A DNA stretch of 64,000 nt from Haliotis asinina (Eukaryota; Mollusca; Gastropoda; Lepetellida; Haliotidae). The position numbers and the translations under genes were made by a program. Where the stretch lies: the NCBI RefSeq assembly GCF_037392515.1, contig NC_090295.1:21158001-21222000 (forward strand), read 5' to 3'. Every line of letters starts with the position of its first letter. The stretch's first letter is position 1. Positions 46,756 through 59,332 of this stretch are shown here, piece by piece. The notes beneath the pieces were generated by a model. The model did no database searches, was not told the origin of the DNA, and saw nothing but the letters and a program-made list of their open reading frames with translations.

Positions 46756-47289
46756 ATGCAGCTCTATAAACTAGCACTCGTTGTGGCATTGGGTAAGTTT
46801 AACCTTTCATTATAGCTGTTTGGGTATTGAGAAACGCTGACTGAGAACTTCACCCCTTCTTTCATTTCCTAGCATATGTTCTACAACAATGTGACTTAAA
46901 GAGCTAAGAAAGTGTTCTTAGCAGCACTTTAATGTTGAAAACGATACTTTGGGGATGTTGTTTACAAATGAGTAACAACTGATGTGTGCTTCTTCATTTC
47001 CTTTCCAGTGTTCACAGCCTTCTTTGGCTCTGCCTATGGTGGCCACGGAGGTGGTGGTGGTGGCAAAGGAGGTGGAGGGGGCCATGGAGGTGGCGGCAAA
47101 GGCGGTGGTGGCAAAGGAGGTGGCGGCAAGGGAGGCGGCGGCAAAGGAGGTGGTGGCCATGGAGGAGGTGGTGGAAAAGGAGGCGGTGGCCATGGAGGAG
47201 GTGGTGGAAAAGGAGGCGGTGGCAAAGGAGGTGGCGGCCATTTAGGAGGTGGAAAGGGCGGTGGTGGAGGTGGCGGCCACCATGGCTAA
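46756..47289 (+). CDS. Gene 20: secreted Gly/Lys/His-repeat protein, 105 aa, Gly-to-Leu variant
   Basis: Exons 46756-46792 and 47009-47289; poly(A) signal 47402-47407. GGA became TTA at 47242-47244, two adjacent G-to-T changes giving HLGGGK, the only Leu in a mature chain here. The last codon is GGC as in gene 6. The downstream spacer switches back towards type B, so this is the right edge of the hybrid block. Confidence 0.86.
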
Positions 47290-47407
47290 GCTCAACTGGC
47301 TCTGCACATTTCTGTCAAATGCTGGACATCTGGTGTCATCATGGTCATATGTTCATTAACTACACCGTCCTATACAATGTCAGCTTTAAGAAATCTGGTC
47401 AAATAAA

Positions 47408-49067
47408 CTCACAAAAACAATGCTCTTTCCACTTTGTACTTACTTATTGCTTCCTTGCAAATTTAAAGAAGAAACATGTATGTCCTCCCTGATAAGAGAC
47501 GTACATAACAATCAGAAAGAATTAAGTTCATATTCTGTAAATCAGAGACACAGACATACCAAGCGCATACCTTTTCATGCCAGTTTTAACATGCCAGTTT
47601 TAACATAGAATCCTCATATAAACACGCAAGTCATCACTGCCAATGATTCACTTCTTGACTGCATTGTCGGAAAGTACAGGCATGGACTGTATCATTGTCC
47701 ATTGGGGACATTAAGACGAGGCTCGAATGAAAGGGAGTGAAACCAGGTCCATCAGTTCCAGCTTCACACATTCGGCATGCTGCCACAAAACACATTCATA
47801 GTAACATGTGAACACATTTCACTTTCAGGCTTTTTCAAATGATTTGTCCTCATTGGGTACGTGAAGAAAAACAGAGCGTGTCCCCTCAACTACATTTGCC
47901 TTAATATCAAATGAACTGATTACTGTACACAATAGTCTCCAAAGATGTCAGGTCTAGGTCTACATTCTTCATGCCCACGTGTAGGCCTTTCTGTGCCTTA
48001 GAAAGCCTGAAAGTTTAGAGAAATACATCATCATTAAGGTAGCAGCATACCATGACTAACACCATTTACTTCACATCTGTCCATAGCCGTTACATGACTG
48101 TCAGTGCCTTAATTACATTCTTCAACTATCTGCTAGGCACAATAGTATGCCATTTAGAGCTCATTCTTAAATACAATCACATTCAGTTTACTCTTTACTC
48201 ATTGAAATGAGGATAGCATGCCACGTCTTGGTTTTCTAACACTAGCATATACTAGTCTTGATCCACGATATCAGTCATGTGGAGAGAGCTCATAGAGATC
48301 AATTGAACATTCAGACTACAAGCGTTGAACTGATTGTTCTGCTTTCCCTTAAATGTTTGGAGCAATATGATGTATATGTGTGACATGTAGATGACTATTT
48401 GACCTGCTTTCAGCCTCTCCGTACTTCTACCCCTACACTCTTAATATCAATCTAAACTTCCTATGTTTAAAAGGATGTTGGATCATACCTGTGTCCATTA
48501 TTCAATAGATCGTACTAAAGGTTTATGTTTGGTGCCACTAGCAACAACTTTGGCCATGGAGACATGTAGCATTTGCTTTTAATTCCATAAGGAGTGGTAT
48601 GTTTTCATCATATGAAAGCTTGCAGTACCTATCTTTGCCCACTTCAATCAAGGTCTGTTACAATCGCAAGTCAGGGAACCATTCCACTGCACTACGAGAC
48701 TTACAGTAACCTGATATTTACATGTATGTATTCTTCTTGCATTTTATAGATTTCACTCCATTCACTTTTTGTGTATGCTATATTTACTTTCAAGTCATTG
48801 GATGAGTCAGTGTAACCCAGCTTTTCATCCAGCAGAGAAACAGCCAAGGGGCGCCTGTCTGCCTTACTAATGCACAGTATGTGTCTGATAGCTAAGCAGG
48901 AAAACGTAAATAATAAAGAATGAATATATCCAGTGTCAAGGTGATAGTACATAACATGCTGGTAGTTCACAAATAAATGGTTAGGAAAAACTCAAAATGG
49001 AATTTCTTTTCTTTCTTTCTCAATTGAGAGTATTTCGATTCACTGTCTTCATTTCCTTCTCCATTTG
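47408..49067 (+). repeat. Spacer 20, hybrid to type B transition
   Basis: 1660 bp. The proximal half keeps the hybrid-block markers (including 'catagaatcc'). The distal half is type B ('gatagtac', no 5-bp deletion) with a private 'aatatcaatc'. A crossover or conversion boundary lies within it. Confidence 0.8.
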
Positions 49068-49103
49068 TATAAAAGGCCTTGTGTGCTTGCAAAACGGTCA
49101 TTC
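49068..49103 (+). promoter_or_regulatory. Core promoter of gene 21
   Basis: TATAAAAG at 49068-49075 and initiator at 49098-49103. Confidence 0.8.
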
Positions 49104-49142
49104 ACATCGTCTATTCTATTGTGGATAGACGTATCCGTGAAG

Positions 49143-49676
49143 ATGCAGCTCTATAAACTAGCACTCGTTGTGGCATTGGGTAAGTTTAACCTTTCATTAT
49201 AGCTGTTTGGGTATTGAAAAACGCTGACTGAGAAGTTCACCCCTTCTTTCATTGCCTAGCATATGTTCTACAACAATGTGACTTAAAGAGCTAAGAAAGT
49301 GTTCTTAGCAGCACTTTAATGTTGAAAACGATACTTTGGGGATGTTGTTTACAAATGAGTAACAACTGATGTGTGCTTCTTCATTTCCTTTCCAGTGTTC
49401 ACAGCCTTCTTTGGCTCTGCCTATGGTGGCCACGGAGGTGGTGGTGGTGGCAAAGGAGGTGGAGGGGGCCATGGAGGTGGCGGCAAAGGCGGTGGTGGCA
49501 AAGGAGGTGGCGGCAAGGGAGGCGGCGGCAAAGGAGGTGGTGGCCATGGAGGAGGTGGTGGAAAAGGAGGTGGTGGCCATGGAGGAGGTGGTGGAAAAGG
49601 AGGCGGTGGCAAAGGAGGTGGCGGCCATGGAGGAGGTGGAAAAGGCGGTGGTGGAGGTGGCGGCCACCATGGTTAA
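49143..49676 (+). CDS. Gene 21: secreted Gly/Lys/His-repeat protein, 105 aa
   Basis: Exons 49143-49179 and 49396-49676; poly(A) signal 49789-49794. Product identical to gene 11 and again with the type B 3' end ('ggaaaaggcgg', 'ttgactacaccatcc'). First of six consecutive type B units. Confidence 0.88.
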
Positions 49677-49794
49677 GCTCAACTGGCTCTGCACATTTCT
49701 GTCAAATGCTGGACATCTGGTGTCATCATGGTCATATGTTCATTGACTACACCATCCTATACAATGTCAGCTTTAAAAAATCTGGTCAAATAAA

Positions 49795-51454
49795 CTCACA
49801 CAAACAATGTCCTTTCCACTTTGTACTTACTTATTGCTTCCTTGCAAATTTAAAGAAGAAACATGTATGTCCTCCCTGATAAGAGACGTAAATAACAATC
49901 AGAAAGAAAGAGGCCCATATTCTGTTAATCAGAGACACAGACATACCAAGCGCATACCTTTTCATGCCAGTTTTAACATGCCAGTTTTAACATCGAATCC
50001 TCATATAGAAACGCAAGTCATCACTGCCAATGATTCACTTCTTGACTGCATTGTCGGAAAGTACAGGCATGGACTGTATCATTGTCCATTGGGGACATTA
50101 AGACGAGGCTCGAATGAAAGGGAGTGAAACCAGGTACATCAGTTCCAGCTTCACACATTCGGCATGCTGCCGCAAAACACATTCATAGTAACATGTGAAC
50201 ACATTTCACTTTCAGGCTTTTTCAAATGATTTGTCCTCATTGGGTACGTGAAGAAAAACAGAGCCTGTCCCCTCAACTACATTTGCCTCAATATCAAATG
50301 AACTGATTACTGTACACAATAGTCTCCAAAGATGTCAGGTCTAGGTCTACATTCTTCATGCCCACGTGTAGGCCTTTCTGTGCCTTCGAAAGCCTGAAAG
50401 TTTAGAGAAATATATCATCATTAAGGTAGCAGCATACCATGACTAACACCATTTACTTCACATCTGTCCATAGCCGTTACATGACTGTCAGTGCCTTAAT
50501 TACATTCTTCAACTATCTGCTAGGCACAATAGTATGCCATTTAGAGCTCATTCTTAAATACAATCACATTCAGTTTACTCTTTACTCATTGAAATGAGGA
50601 TAGCATGCCACGTCTTGGTTTTCTAACACTAGCATATACTAGTCTTGATCCACGATATCAGTCATGTGGAGAGAGCTCATAGAGATCAATTGAACATTCA
50701 GACTACAAGCGTTGAACTGATTGTTCTGCTTTCCCTTAAATGTTTGGAGCAATATGATGTATATGTGTGACATGTAGATGACTATTTGACCTGCTTTCAG
50801 CCTCTCCGTACTTCTACCCCTACACTCTTAATATAAATCTAAACTTCCTATGTTTAAAAGGATGTTGGATCATACCTGTGTCCATTATTCAATAGATCGT
50901 ACTAAAGGTTTATGTTTGGTGCCACTAGCAACAACTTTGGCCATGGAGACATGTAGCATTTGCTTTTAATTCCATAAGGAGTGGTATGTTTTCATCATAT
51001 GAAAGCTTGCAGTACCTATCTTTGCCTACTTCAATCAAGGTCTGTTACAATCGCAAGTCAGGAAACCATTCCACTGCACTACGAGACTTACAGTAACCTG
51101 ATATTTACATGTATGTATTCTTCTTGCATTTTATAGATTTCACTCCATTCACTTTTTGTGTATGCTATATTTACTTTCAAGTCATTGGATGAGTCAGTGT
51201 AACCCAGCTTTTCATCCAGCAGAGAAACAGCCAAGGGGCGCCTGTCTGCCTTACTAATGCACAGTATGTGTCTGATAGCTAAGCAGGAAAACGTAAATAA
51301 TAAAGAATGAATATATCCAGTGTCAAGGTGATAGTACATAACATGCTGGTAGTTCACAAATAAATGGTTAGGAAAAACTCAAAATGGAATTTCTTTTCTT
51401 TCTTTCTCAATTGAGAGTATTTCGATTCACTGTCTTCATTTCCTTCTCCATTTG
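49795..51454 (+). repeat. Spacer 21, type B
   Basis: 1660 bp. Private changes: 'gtaaataacaatc' and 'gcctacttc'; 'atatatcatc' is shared with spacer 10. No gene is supported. Confidence 0.8.
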
Positions 51455-51490
51455 TATAAAAGGCCTTGTGTGCTTGCAAAACGGTCATTC
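51455..51490 (+). promoter_or_regulatory. Core promoter of gene 22
   Basis: TATAAAAG at 51455-51462 and initiator at 51485-51490. Confidence 0.8.
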
Positions 51491-51529
51491 ACATCGTCTA
51501 TTCTATTGTGGATAGACGTATCCGTGAAG

Positions 51530-52063
51530 ATGCAGCTCTATAAACTAGCACTCGTTGTGGCATTGGGTAAGTTTAACCTTTCATTATAGCTGTTTGGGTA
51601 TTGAAAAACGCTGACTGAGAAGTTCACCCCTTCTTTCATTGCCTAGCATATGTTCTACAACAATGTGACTTAAAGAGCTAAGAAAGTGTTCTTAGCAGCA
51701 CTTTAATGTTGAAAACGATACTTTGGGGATGTTGTTTACAAATGAGTAACAACTGATGTGTGCTTCTTCATTTCCTTTCCAGTGTTCACAGCCTTCTTTG
51801 GCTCTGCCTATGGTGGCCACGGAGGTGGTGGTGGTGGCAAAGGAGGTGGAGGGGGCCATGGAGGTGGCGGCAAAGGCGGTGGTGGCAAAGGAGGTGGCGG
51901 CAAGGGAGGCGGCGGCAAAGGAGGTGGTGGCCATGGAGGAGGTGGTGGAAAAGGAGGTGGTGGCCATGGAGGAGGTGGTGGAAAAGGAGGCGGTGGCAAA
52001 GGAGGTGGCGGCCATGGAGGAGGTGGAAAAGGCGGTGGTGGAGGTGGCGGCCACCATGGTTAA
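51530..52063 (+). CDS. Gene 22: secreted Gly/Lys/His-repeat protein, 105 aa
   Basis: Exons 51530-51566 and 51783-52063; poly(A) signal 52176-52181. Product identical to gene 11; no private coding change seen. Confidence 0.88.
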
Positions 52064-52181
52064 GCTCAACTGGCTCTGCACATTTCTGTCAAATGCTGGA
52101 CATCTGGTGTCATCATGGTCATATGTTCATTGACTACACCATCCTATACAATGTCAGCTTTAAAAAATCTGGTCAAATAAA

Positions 52182-53841
52182 CTCACACAAACAATGTCCT
52201 TTCCACTTTGTACTTACTTATTGCTTCCTTGCAAATTTCAAGAAGAAACATGTATGTCCTCCCTGATAAGAGACGTACATAACAATCAGAAAGAAAGAGG
52301 CCCATATTCTGTTAATCAGAGACACAGACATACCAAGCGCATACCTTTTCATGCCAGTTTTAACATGCCAGTTTTAACATCGAATCCTCATATAGAAACG
52401 CAAGTCATCACTGCCAATGATTCACTTCTTGACTGCATTGTCGGAAAGTACAGACATGGACTGTATCATTGTCCATTGGGGACATTAAGACGAGGCTCGA
52501 ATGAAAGGGAGTGAAACCAGGTACATCAGTTCCAGCTTCACACATTCGGCATGCTGCCGCAAAACACATTCATAGTAACATGTGAACACATTTCACTTTC
52601 AGGCTTTTTCAAATGATTTGTCCTCATTGGGTACGTGAAGAAAAACAGAGCCTGTCCCCTCAACTACATTTGCCTCAATATCAAATCAACTGATTACTGT
52701 ACACAATAGTCTCCAAAGATGTCAGGTCTAGGTCTACATTCTTCATGCCCACGTGTAGGCCTTTCTGTGCCTTCGAAAGCCTGAAAGTTTAGAGAAATAC
52801 ATCATCATTAAGGTAGCAGCATACCATGACTAAAACCATTTACTTCACATCTGTCCATAGCCGTTACATGACTGTCAGTGCCTTAATTACATTCTTCAAC
52901 TATCTGCTAGGCACAATGGTATGCCATTTAGAGCTCATTCTTAAATACAATCACATTCGGTTTACTCTTTACTCATTGAAATGAGGATAGCATGCCACGT
53001 CTTGGTTTTCTAACACTAGCATATACTAGTCTTGATCCACGATATCAGTCATGTGGAGAGAGCTCATAGAGATCAATTGAACATTCAGACTACAAGCGTT
53101 GAACTGATTGTTCTGCTTTCCCTTAAATGTTTGGAGCAATATGATGTATATGTGTGACATGTAGATGACTATTTGACCTGCTTTCAGCCTCTCCGTACTT
53201 CTACCCCTACACTCTTAATATAAATCTAAACTTCCTATGTTTAAAAGGATGTTGGATCATACCTGTGTCCATTATTCAATAGATCGTACTAAAGGTTTAT
53301 GTTTGGTGCCACTAGCAACAACTTTGGCCATGGAGACATGTAGCATTTGCTTTTAATTCCATAAGGAGTGGTATGTTTTCATCATATGAAAGCTTGCAGT
53401 ACCTATCTTTGCCCACTTCAATCAAGGTCTGTTACAATCGCAAGTCAGGGAACCATTCCACTGCACTACGAGACTTACAGTAACCTGATATTTACATGTA
53501 TGTATTCTTCTTGCATTTTATAGATTTCACTCCATTCACTTTTTGTGTATGCTATATTTACTTTCAAGTCATTGGATGAGTCAGTGTAACCCAGCTTTTC
53601 ATCCAGCAGAGAAACAGCCAAGGGGCGCCTGTCTGCCTTACTAATGCACAGTATGTGTCTGATAGCTAAGCAGGAAAACGTAAATAATAAAGAATGAATA
53701 TATCCAGTGTCAAGGTGATAGTACATAACATGCTGGTAGTTCACAAATAAATGGTTAGGAAAAACTCAAAATGGAATTTCTTTTCTTTCTTTCTCAATTG
53801 AGAGTATTTCGATTCACTGTCTTCATTTCCTTCTCCATTTG
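52182..53841 (+). repeat. Spacer 22, type B
   Basis: 1660 bp. Private changes: 'caatggtatgcc' and 'cattcggttt'. 'aatcaactg' is shared with spacers 23-25. No gene is supported. Confidence 0.8.
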
Positions 53842-53877
53842 TATAAAAGGCCTTGTGTGCTTGCAAAACGGTCATTC
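53842..53877 (+). promoter_or_regulatory. Core promoter of gene 23
   Basis: TATAAAAG at 53842-53849 and initiator at 53872-53877. Confidence 0.8.
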
Positions 53878-53916
53878 ACATCGTCTATTCTATTGTGGAT
53901 AGACGTATCCGTGAAG

Positions 53917-54450
53917 ATGCAGCTCTATAAACTAGCACTCGTTGTGGCATTGGGTAAGTTTAACCTTTCATTATAGCTGTTTGGGTATTGAAAAACGCTG
54001 ACTGAGAAGTTCACCCCTTCTTTCATTGCCTAGCATATGTTCTACAACAATGTGACTTAAAGAGCTAAGAAAGTGTTCCTAGCAGCACTTTAATGTTGAA
54101 AACGATACTTTGGGGATGTTGTTTACAAATGAGTAACAACTGATGTGTGCTTCTTCATTTCCTTTCCAGTGTTCACAGCCTTCTTTGGCTCTGCCTATGG
54201 TGGCCACGGAAGTGGTGGTGGTGGCAAAGGAGGTGGAGGGGGCCATGGAGGTGGCGGCAAAGGCGGTGGTGGCAAAGGAGGTGGCGGCAAGGGAGGCGGC
54301 GGCAAAGGAGGTGGTGGCCATGGAGGAGGTGGTGGAAAAGGAGGTGGTGGCCATGGAGGAGGTGGTGGAAAAGGAGGCGGTGGCAAAGGAGGTGGCGGCC
54401 ATGGAGGAGGTGGAAAAGGCGGTGGTGGAGGTGGCGGCCACCATGGTTAA
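53917..54450 (+). CDS. Gene 23: secreted Gly/Lys/His-repeat protein, 105 aa, Gly-to-Ser variant
   Basis: Exons 53917-53953 and 54170-54450; poly(A) signal 54563-54568. GGT to AGT at 54211-54213 gives HGSGGGGK near the mature N terminus, a different position from the Ser of genes 7, 15 and 16. The intron has 'gttcctagc', shared with gene 24. Confidence 0.87.
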
Positions 54451-54568
54451 GCTCAACTGGCTCTGCACATTTCTGTCAAATGCTGGACATCTGGTGTCAT
54501 CATGGTCATATGTTCATTGACTACACCATCCTATACAATGTCAGCTTTAAAAAATCTGGTCAAATAAA

Positions 54569-56218
54569 CTCACACAAACAATGTCCTTTCCACTTTGTAC
54601 TTACTTATTGCTTCCTTGCAAATTTCAAGAAGAAACATGTATGTCCTCCCTGATAAGAGACGTACATAACAATCAGAAAGAAAGAGGCCCATATTCTGTT
54701 AATCAGAGACACAGACATACCAAGCGCATACCTTTTCATGCCAGTTTTAACATGCCAGTTTTAACATCGAATCCTCATATAGAAACGCAAGTCATCACTG
54801 CCAATGATTCACTTCTTGACTGCATTGTCGGAAAGTACAGGCATGGACTGTATCATTGTCCATTGGGGACATTAAGACGAGGCTCGAATGAAAGGGAGTG
54901 AAACCAGGTACATCAGTTCCAGCTTCACACATTCGGCATGCTGCCGCAAAACACATTCATAGTAACATGTGAACACATTTCACTTTCAGGCTTTTTCAAA
55001 TGATTTGTCCTCATTGGCTACGTGAAGAAAAACAGAGCCTGTCCCCTCAACTACATTTGCCTCAATATCAAATCAACTGAATACTGTACACAATAGTCTC
55101 CAAAGATGTCAGGTCTAGGTCTACATTCTTCATGCCCACGTGTAGGCCTTTCTGTGCCTTCGAAAGCCTGAAAGTTTAGAGAAATACATCATCATTAAGG
55201 TAGCAGCATACCATGACTAAAACCATTTACTTCACATCTGTCCATAGCCGTTACATGACTGTCAGTGCCTTAATTACATTCTTCAACTATCTGCTAGGCA
55301 CAATAGTATGCCATTTAGAGCTCATTCTTAAATACAATCACATTCAGTTTACTCTTTACTCATTGAAATGAGGATAGCATGCCACGTCTTGGTTTTCTAA
55401 CACTAGCATATACTAGTCTTGATCCACGATATCAGTCATGTGGAGAGAGTTCATAGAGATCAATTGAACATTCAGACTACAAGCGTTGAACTGATTGTTC
55501 TGCTTTCCCTTAAATGTTTGGAGCAATATGATGTATATGTGTGACATGTAGATGACTATTTGACCTGCTTTCAGCCTCTCCGTACTTCTACCCCTACACT
55601 CTTAATATAAATCTAAACTTCCTATGTTTAAAAGGATGTTGGATCATACCTGTGTCCATTATTCAATAGATCGTACTAAAGGTTTATGTTTGGTGCCACT
55701 AGCAACAACTTTGGCCATGGAGACATGTAGCATTTGCTTTTAATTCCATAAGGAGTGGTATGTTTTCATCATATGAAAGCTTGCAGTACCTATCTTTGCC
55801 CACTTCAATCAAGGTCTGTTACAATCGCAAGTCAGGGAACCATTCCACTGCACTACGAGACTTACAGTAACCTGATATTTACATGTATGTATTCTTCTTG
55901 CATTTTATAGCTTTCACTCCATTCACTTTTTGTGTATGCTATATTTACTTTCAAGTCATTGGATGAGTCAGTGTAACCCAGCTTTTCATCCAGCAGAGAA
56001 ACAGCCAAGGGGCGCCTGTCTGCCTTACTAATGCACAGTATGTGTCTGATAGCTAAGCAGGAAAACGTAAATAATAAAGAATGAATATATCCAGTGTCAA
56101 GGTGATAGTACATAACATGCTGGTAGTTCACAAATAAATGGTTAGGAAAAACTCAAAATGGAATTTCTTTTCTTTCTTTCTTATTTCGATTCACTGTCTT
56201 CATTTCCTTCTCCATTTG
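54569..56218 (+). repeat. Spacer 23, type B, palindrome deleted
   Basis: 1650 bp. A 10-bp deletion near 56180 removes the promoter-proximal palindrome. 'ttggctacg' is shared with spacer 24. Private: 'aactgaatac', 'gagagttcatag' and 'atagctttcac'. AP-1-like site at 55964-55970. Confidence 0.8.
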
Positions 56219-56254
56219 TATAAAAGGCCTTGTGTGCTTGCAAAACGGTCATTC
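56219..56254 (+). promoter_or_regulatory. Core promoter of gene 24, without the upstream palindrome
   Basis: TATAAAAG at 56219-56226 and initiator at 56249-56254 are intact, but the 10 bp 'caattgagag' are missing upstream, so the pyrimidine tract runs directly into 'tatttcg'. Confidence 0.78.
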
Positions 56255-56293
56255 ACATCGTCTATTCTATTGTGGATAGACGTATCCGTGAAG

Positions 56294-56827
56294 ATGCAGC
56301 TCTATAAACTAGCACTCGTTGTGGCATTGGGTAAGTTTAACCTTTCATTATAGCTGTTTGGGTATTGAAAAACGCTGACTGAGAAGTTCACCCCTTCTTT
56401 CATTGCCTAGCATATGTTCTACAACAATGTGACTTAAAGAGCTAAGAAAGTGTTCCTAGCAGCACTTTAATGTTGAAAACGATACTTTGGGGATGTTGTT
56501 TACAAATGAGTAACAACTGATGTGTGCTTCTTCATTTCCTTTCCAGTGTTCACAGCCTTCTTTGGCTCTGCCTATGGTGGCCACGGAGGTGGTGGTGGTG
56601 GCAAAGGAGGTGGAGGGGGCCATGGAGGTGGCGGCAAAGGCGGTGGTGGCAAAGGAGGTGGCGGCAAGGGAGGCGGCGGCAAAGGAGGCGGTGGCCATGG
56701 AGGAGGTGGTGGAAAAGGAGGTGGTGGCCATGGAGGAGGTGGTGGAAAAGGAGGCGGTGGCAAAGGAGGTGGCGGCCATGGAGGAGGTGGAAAAGGCGGT
56801 GGTGGAGGTGGCGGCCACCATGGTTAA
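56294..56827 (+). CDS. Gene 24: secreted Gly/Lys/His-repeat protein, 105 aa
   Basis: Exons 56294-56330 and 56547-56827; poly(A) signal 56940-56945. Product identical to gene 11, with one private synonymous change (GGT to GGC in the last GGGGH block before the first H-GGGGG-K). Its expression may differ from its neighbours because of the promoter deletion. Confidence 0.87.
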
Positions 56828-56945
56828 GCTCAACTGGCTCTGCACATTTCTGTCAAATGCTGGACATCTGGTGTCATCATGGTCATATGTTCATTGACTA
56901 CACCATCCTATACAATGTCAGCTTTAAAAAATCTGGTCAAATAAA

Positions 56946-58605
56946 CTCACACAAACAATGTCCTTTCCACTTTGTACTTACTTATTGCTTCCTTGCAAAT
57001 TTCAAGAAGAAACATGTATGTCCTCCCTGATAAGAGACGTACATAACAATCAGAAAGAAAGAGGCCCATATTCTGTTAATCAGAGACACAGACATACCAA
57101 GCGCATACCTTTTCATGCCAGTTTTAACATGCCAGTTTTAACATCGAATCCTCATATAGAAACGCAAGTCATCACTGCCAATGATTCACTTCTTGACTGC
57201 ATTGTCGGAAAGTACAGGCATGGACTGTATCATTGTCCATTGGGGACATTAAGACGAGGCTCGAATGAAAGGGAGTGAAACCAGGTACATCAGTTCCAGC
57301 TTCACACATTCGGCATGCTGCCGCAAAACACATTCATAGTAACATGTGAACACATTTCACTTTCAGGCTTTTTCAAATGATTTGTCCTCATTGGCTACGT
57401 GAAGAAAAACAGAGCCTGTCCCCTCAACTACATTTGCCTCAATATCAAATCAACTGATTACTGTACACAATAGTCTCCAAAGATGTCAGGTCTAGGTCTA
57501 CATTCTTCATGCCCACGTGTAGGCCTTTCTGTGCCTTCGAAAGCCTGAAAGTTTAGAGAAATACATCATCATTAAGGTAGCAGCATACCATGACTAAAAC
57601 CATTTACTTCACATCTGTCCATAGCCGTTACATGACTGTCAGTGCCTTAATTACATTCTTCAACTATCTGCTAGGCACAATAGTATGCCATTTAGAGCTC
57701 ATTCTTAAATACAATCACATTCAGTTTACTCTTTACTCATTGAAATGAGGATAGCATGCCACGTCTTGGTTTTCTAACACTAGCATATACTAGTCTTGAT
57801 CCACGATATCAGCCATGTGGAGAGAGCTCATAGAGATCAATTGAACATTCAGACTACAAGCGTTGAACTGATTGTTCTGCTTTCCCTTAAATGTTTGGAG
57901 CAATATGATGTATATGTGTGACATGTAGATGACTATTTGACCTGCTTTCAGCCTCTCCGTACTTCTACCCCTACACTCTTAATATAAATCTAAACTTCCT
58001 ATGTTTAAAAGGATGTTGGATCATACCTGTGTCCATTATTCAATAGATCGTACTAAAGGTTTATGTTTGGTGCCACTAGCAACAACTTTGGCCATGGAGA
58101 CATGTAGCATTTGCTTTTAATTCCATAAGGAGTGGTATGTTTTCATCATATGAAAGCTTGCAGTACCTATCTTTGCCCACTTCAATCAAGGTCTGTTACA
58201 ATCGCAAGTCAGGGAACCATTCCACTGCACTACGAGACTTACAGTAACCTGATATTTACATGTATGTATTCTTCTTGCATTTTATAGATTTCACTCCATT
58301 CACTTTTTGTGTATGCTATATTTACTTTCAAGTCATTGGATGAGTCAGTGTAACCCAGCTTTTCATCCAGCAGAGAAACAGCCAAGGGCCGCCTGTCTGC
58401 CTTACTAATGCACAGTATGTGTCTGATAGCTAAGCAGGAAAACGTAAATAATAAAGAATGAATATATCCAGTGTCAAGGTGATAGTACATAACATGCTGG
58501 TAGTTCACAAATAAATGGTTAGGAAAAACTCAAAATGGAATTTCTTTTCTTTCTTTCTCAATTGAGAGTATTTCGATTCACTGTCTTCATTTCCTTCTCC
58601 ATTTG
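56946..58605 (+). repeat. Spacer 24, type B
   Basis: 1660 bp. Private changes: 'cagccatgtgg' and 'aagggccgcc'. The palindrome is present again. No gene is supported. Confidence 0.8.
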
Positions 58606-58641
58606 TATAAAAGGCCTTGTGTGCTTGCAAAACGGTCATTC
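58606..58641 (+). promoter_or_regulatory. Core promoter of gene 25
   Basis: TATAAAAG at 58606-58613 and initiator at 58636-58641. Confidence 0.8.
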
Positions 58642-58680
58642 ACATCGTCTATTCTATTGTGGATAGACGTATCCGTGAAG

Positions 58681-59214
58681 ATGCAGCTCTATAAACTAGC
58701 ACTCGTTGTGGCATTGGGTAAGTTTAACCTTTCATTATAGCTGTTTGGGTATTGAAAAACGCTGACTGAGAAGTTCACCCCTTCTTTCATTGCCTAGCAT
58801 ATGTTCTACAACAATGTGACTTAAAGAGCTAAGAAAGTGTTCTTAGCAGCACTTTAATGTTGAAAACGATACTTTGGGGATGTTGTTTACAAATGAGTAA
58901 CAACTGATGTGTGCTTCTTCATTTCCTTTCCAGTGTTCACAGCCTTCTTTGGCTCTGCCTATGGTGGCCACGGAGGTGGTGGTGGTGGCAAAGGAGGTGG
59001 AGGGGGCCATGGAGGTGGCGGCAAAGGCGGTGGTGGCAAAGGAGGTGGCGGCAAGGGAGGCGGCGGCAAAGGAGGTGGTGGCCATGGAGGAGGTGGTGGA
59101 AAAGGAGGTGGTGGCCATGGAGGAGGTGGTGGAAAAGGAGGCGGTGGCAAAGGAGGTGGCGGCCATGGAGGAGGTGGAAAAGGCGGTGGTGGAGGTGGCG
59201 GCCACCATGGTTAA
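58681..59214 (+). CDS. Gene 25: secreted Gly/Lys/His-repeat protein, 105 aa
   Basis: Exons 58681-58717 and 58934-59214; poly(A) signal 59327-59332. Product identical to gene 11. Confidence 0.88.
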
Positions 59215-59332
59215 GCTCAACTGGCTCTGCACATTTCTGTCAAATGCTGGACATCTGGTGTCATCATGGTCATATGTTCATTGACTACACCATCCTATAC
59301 AATGTCAGCTTTAAAAAATCTGGTCAAATAAA

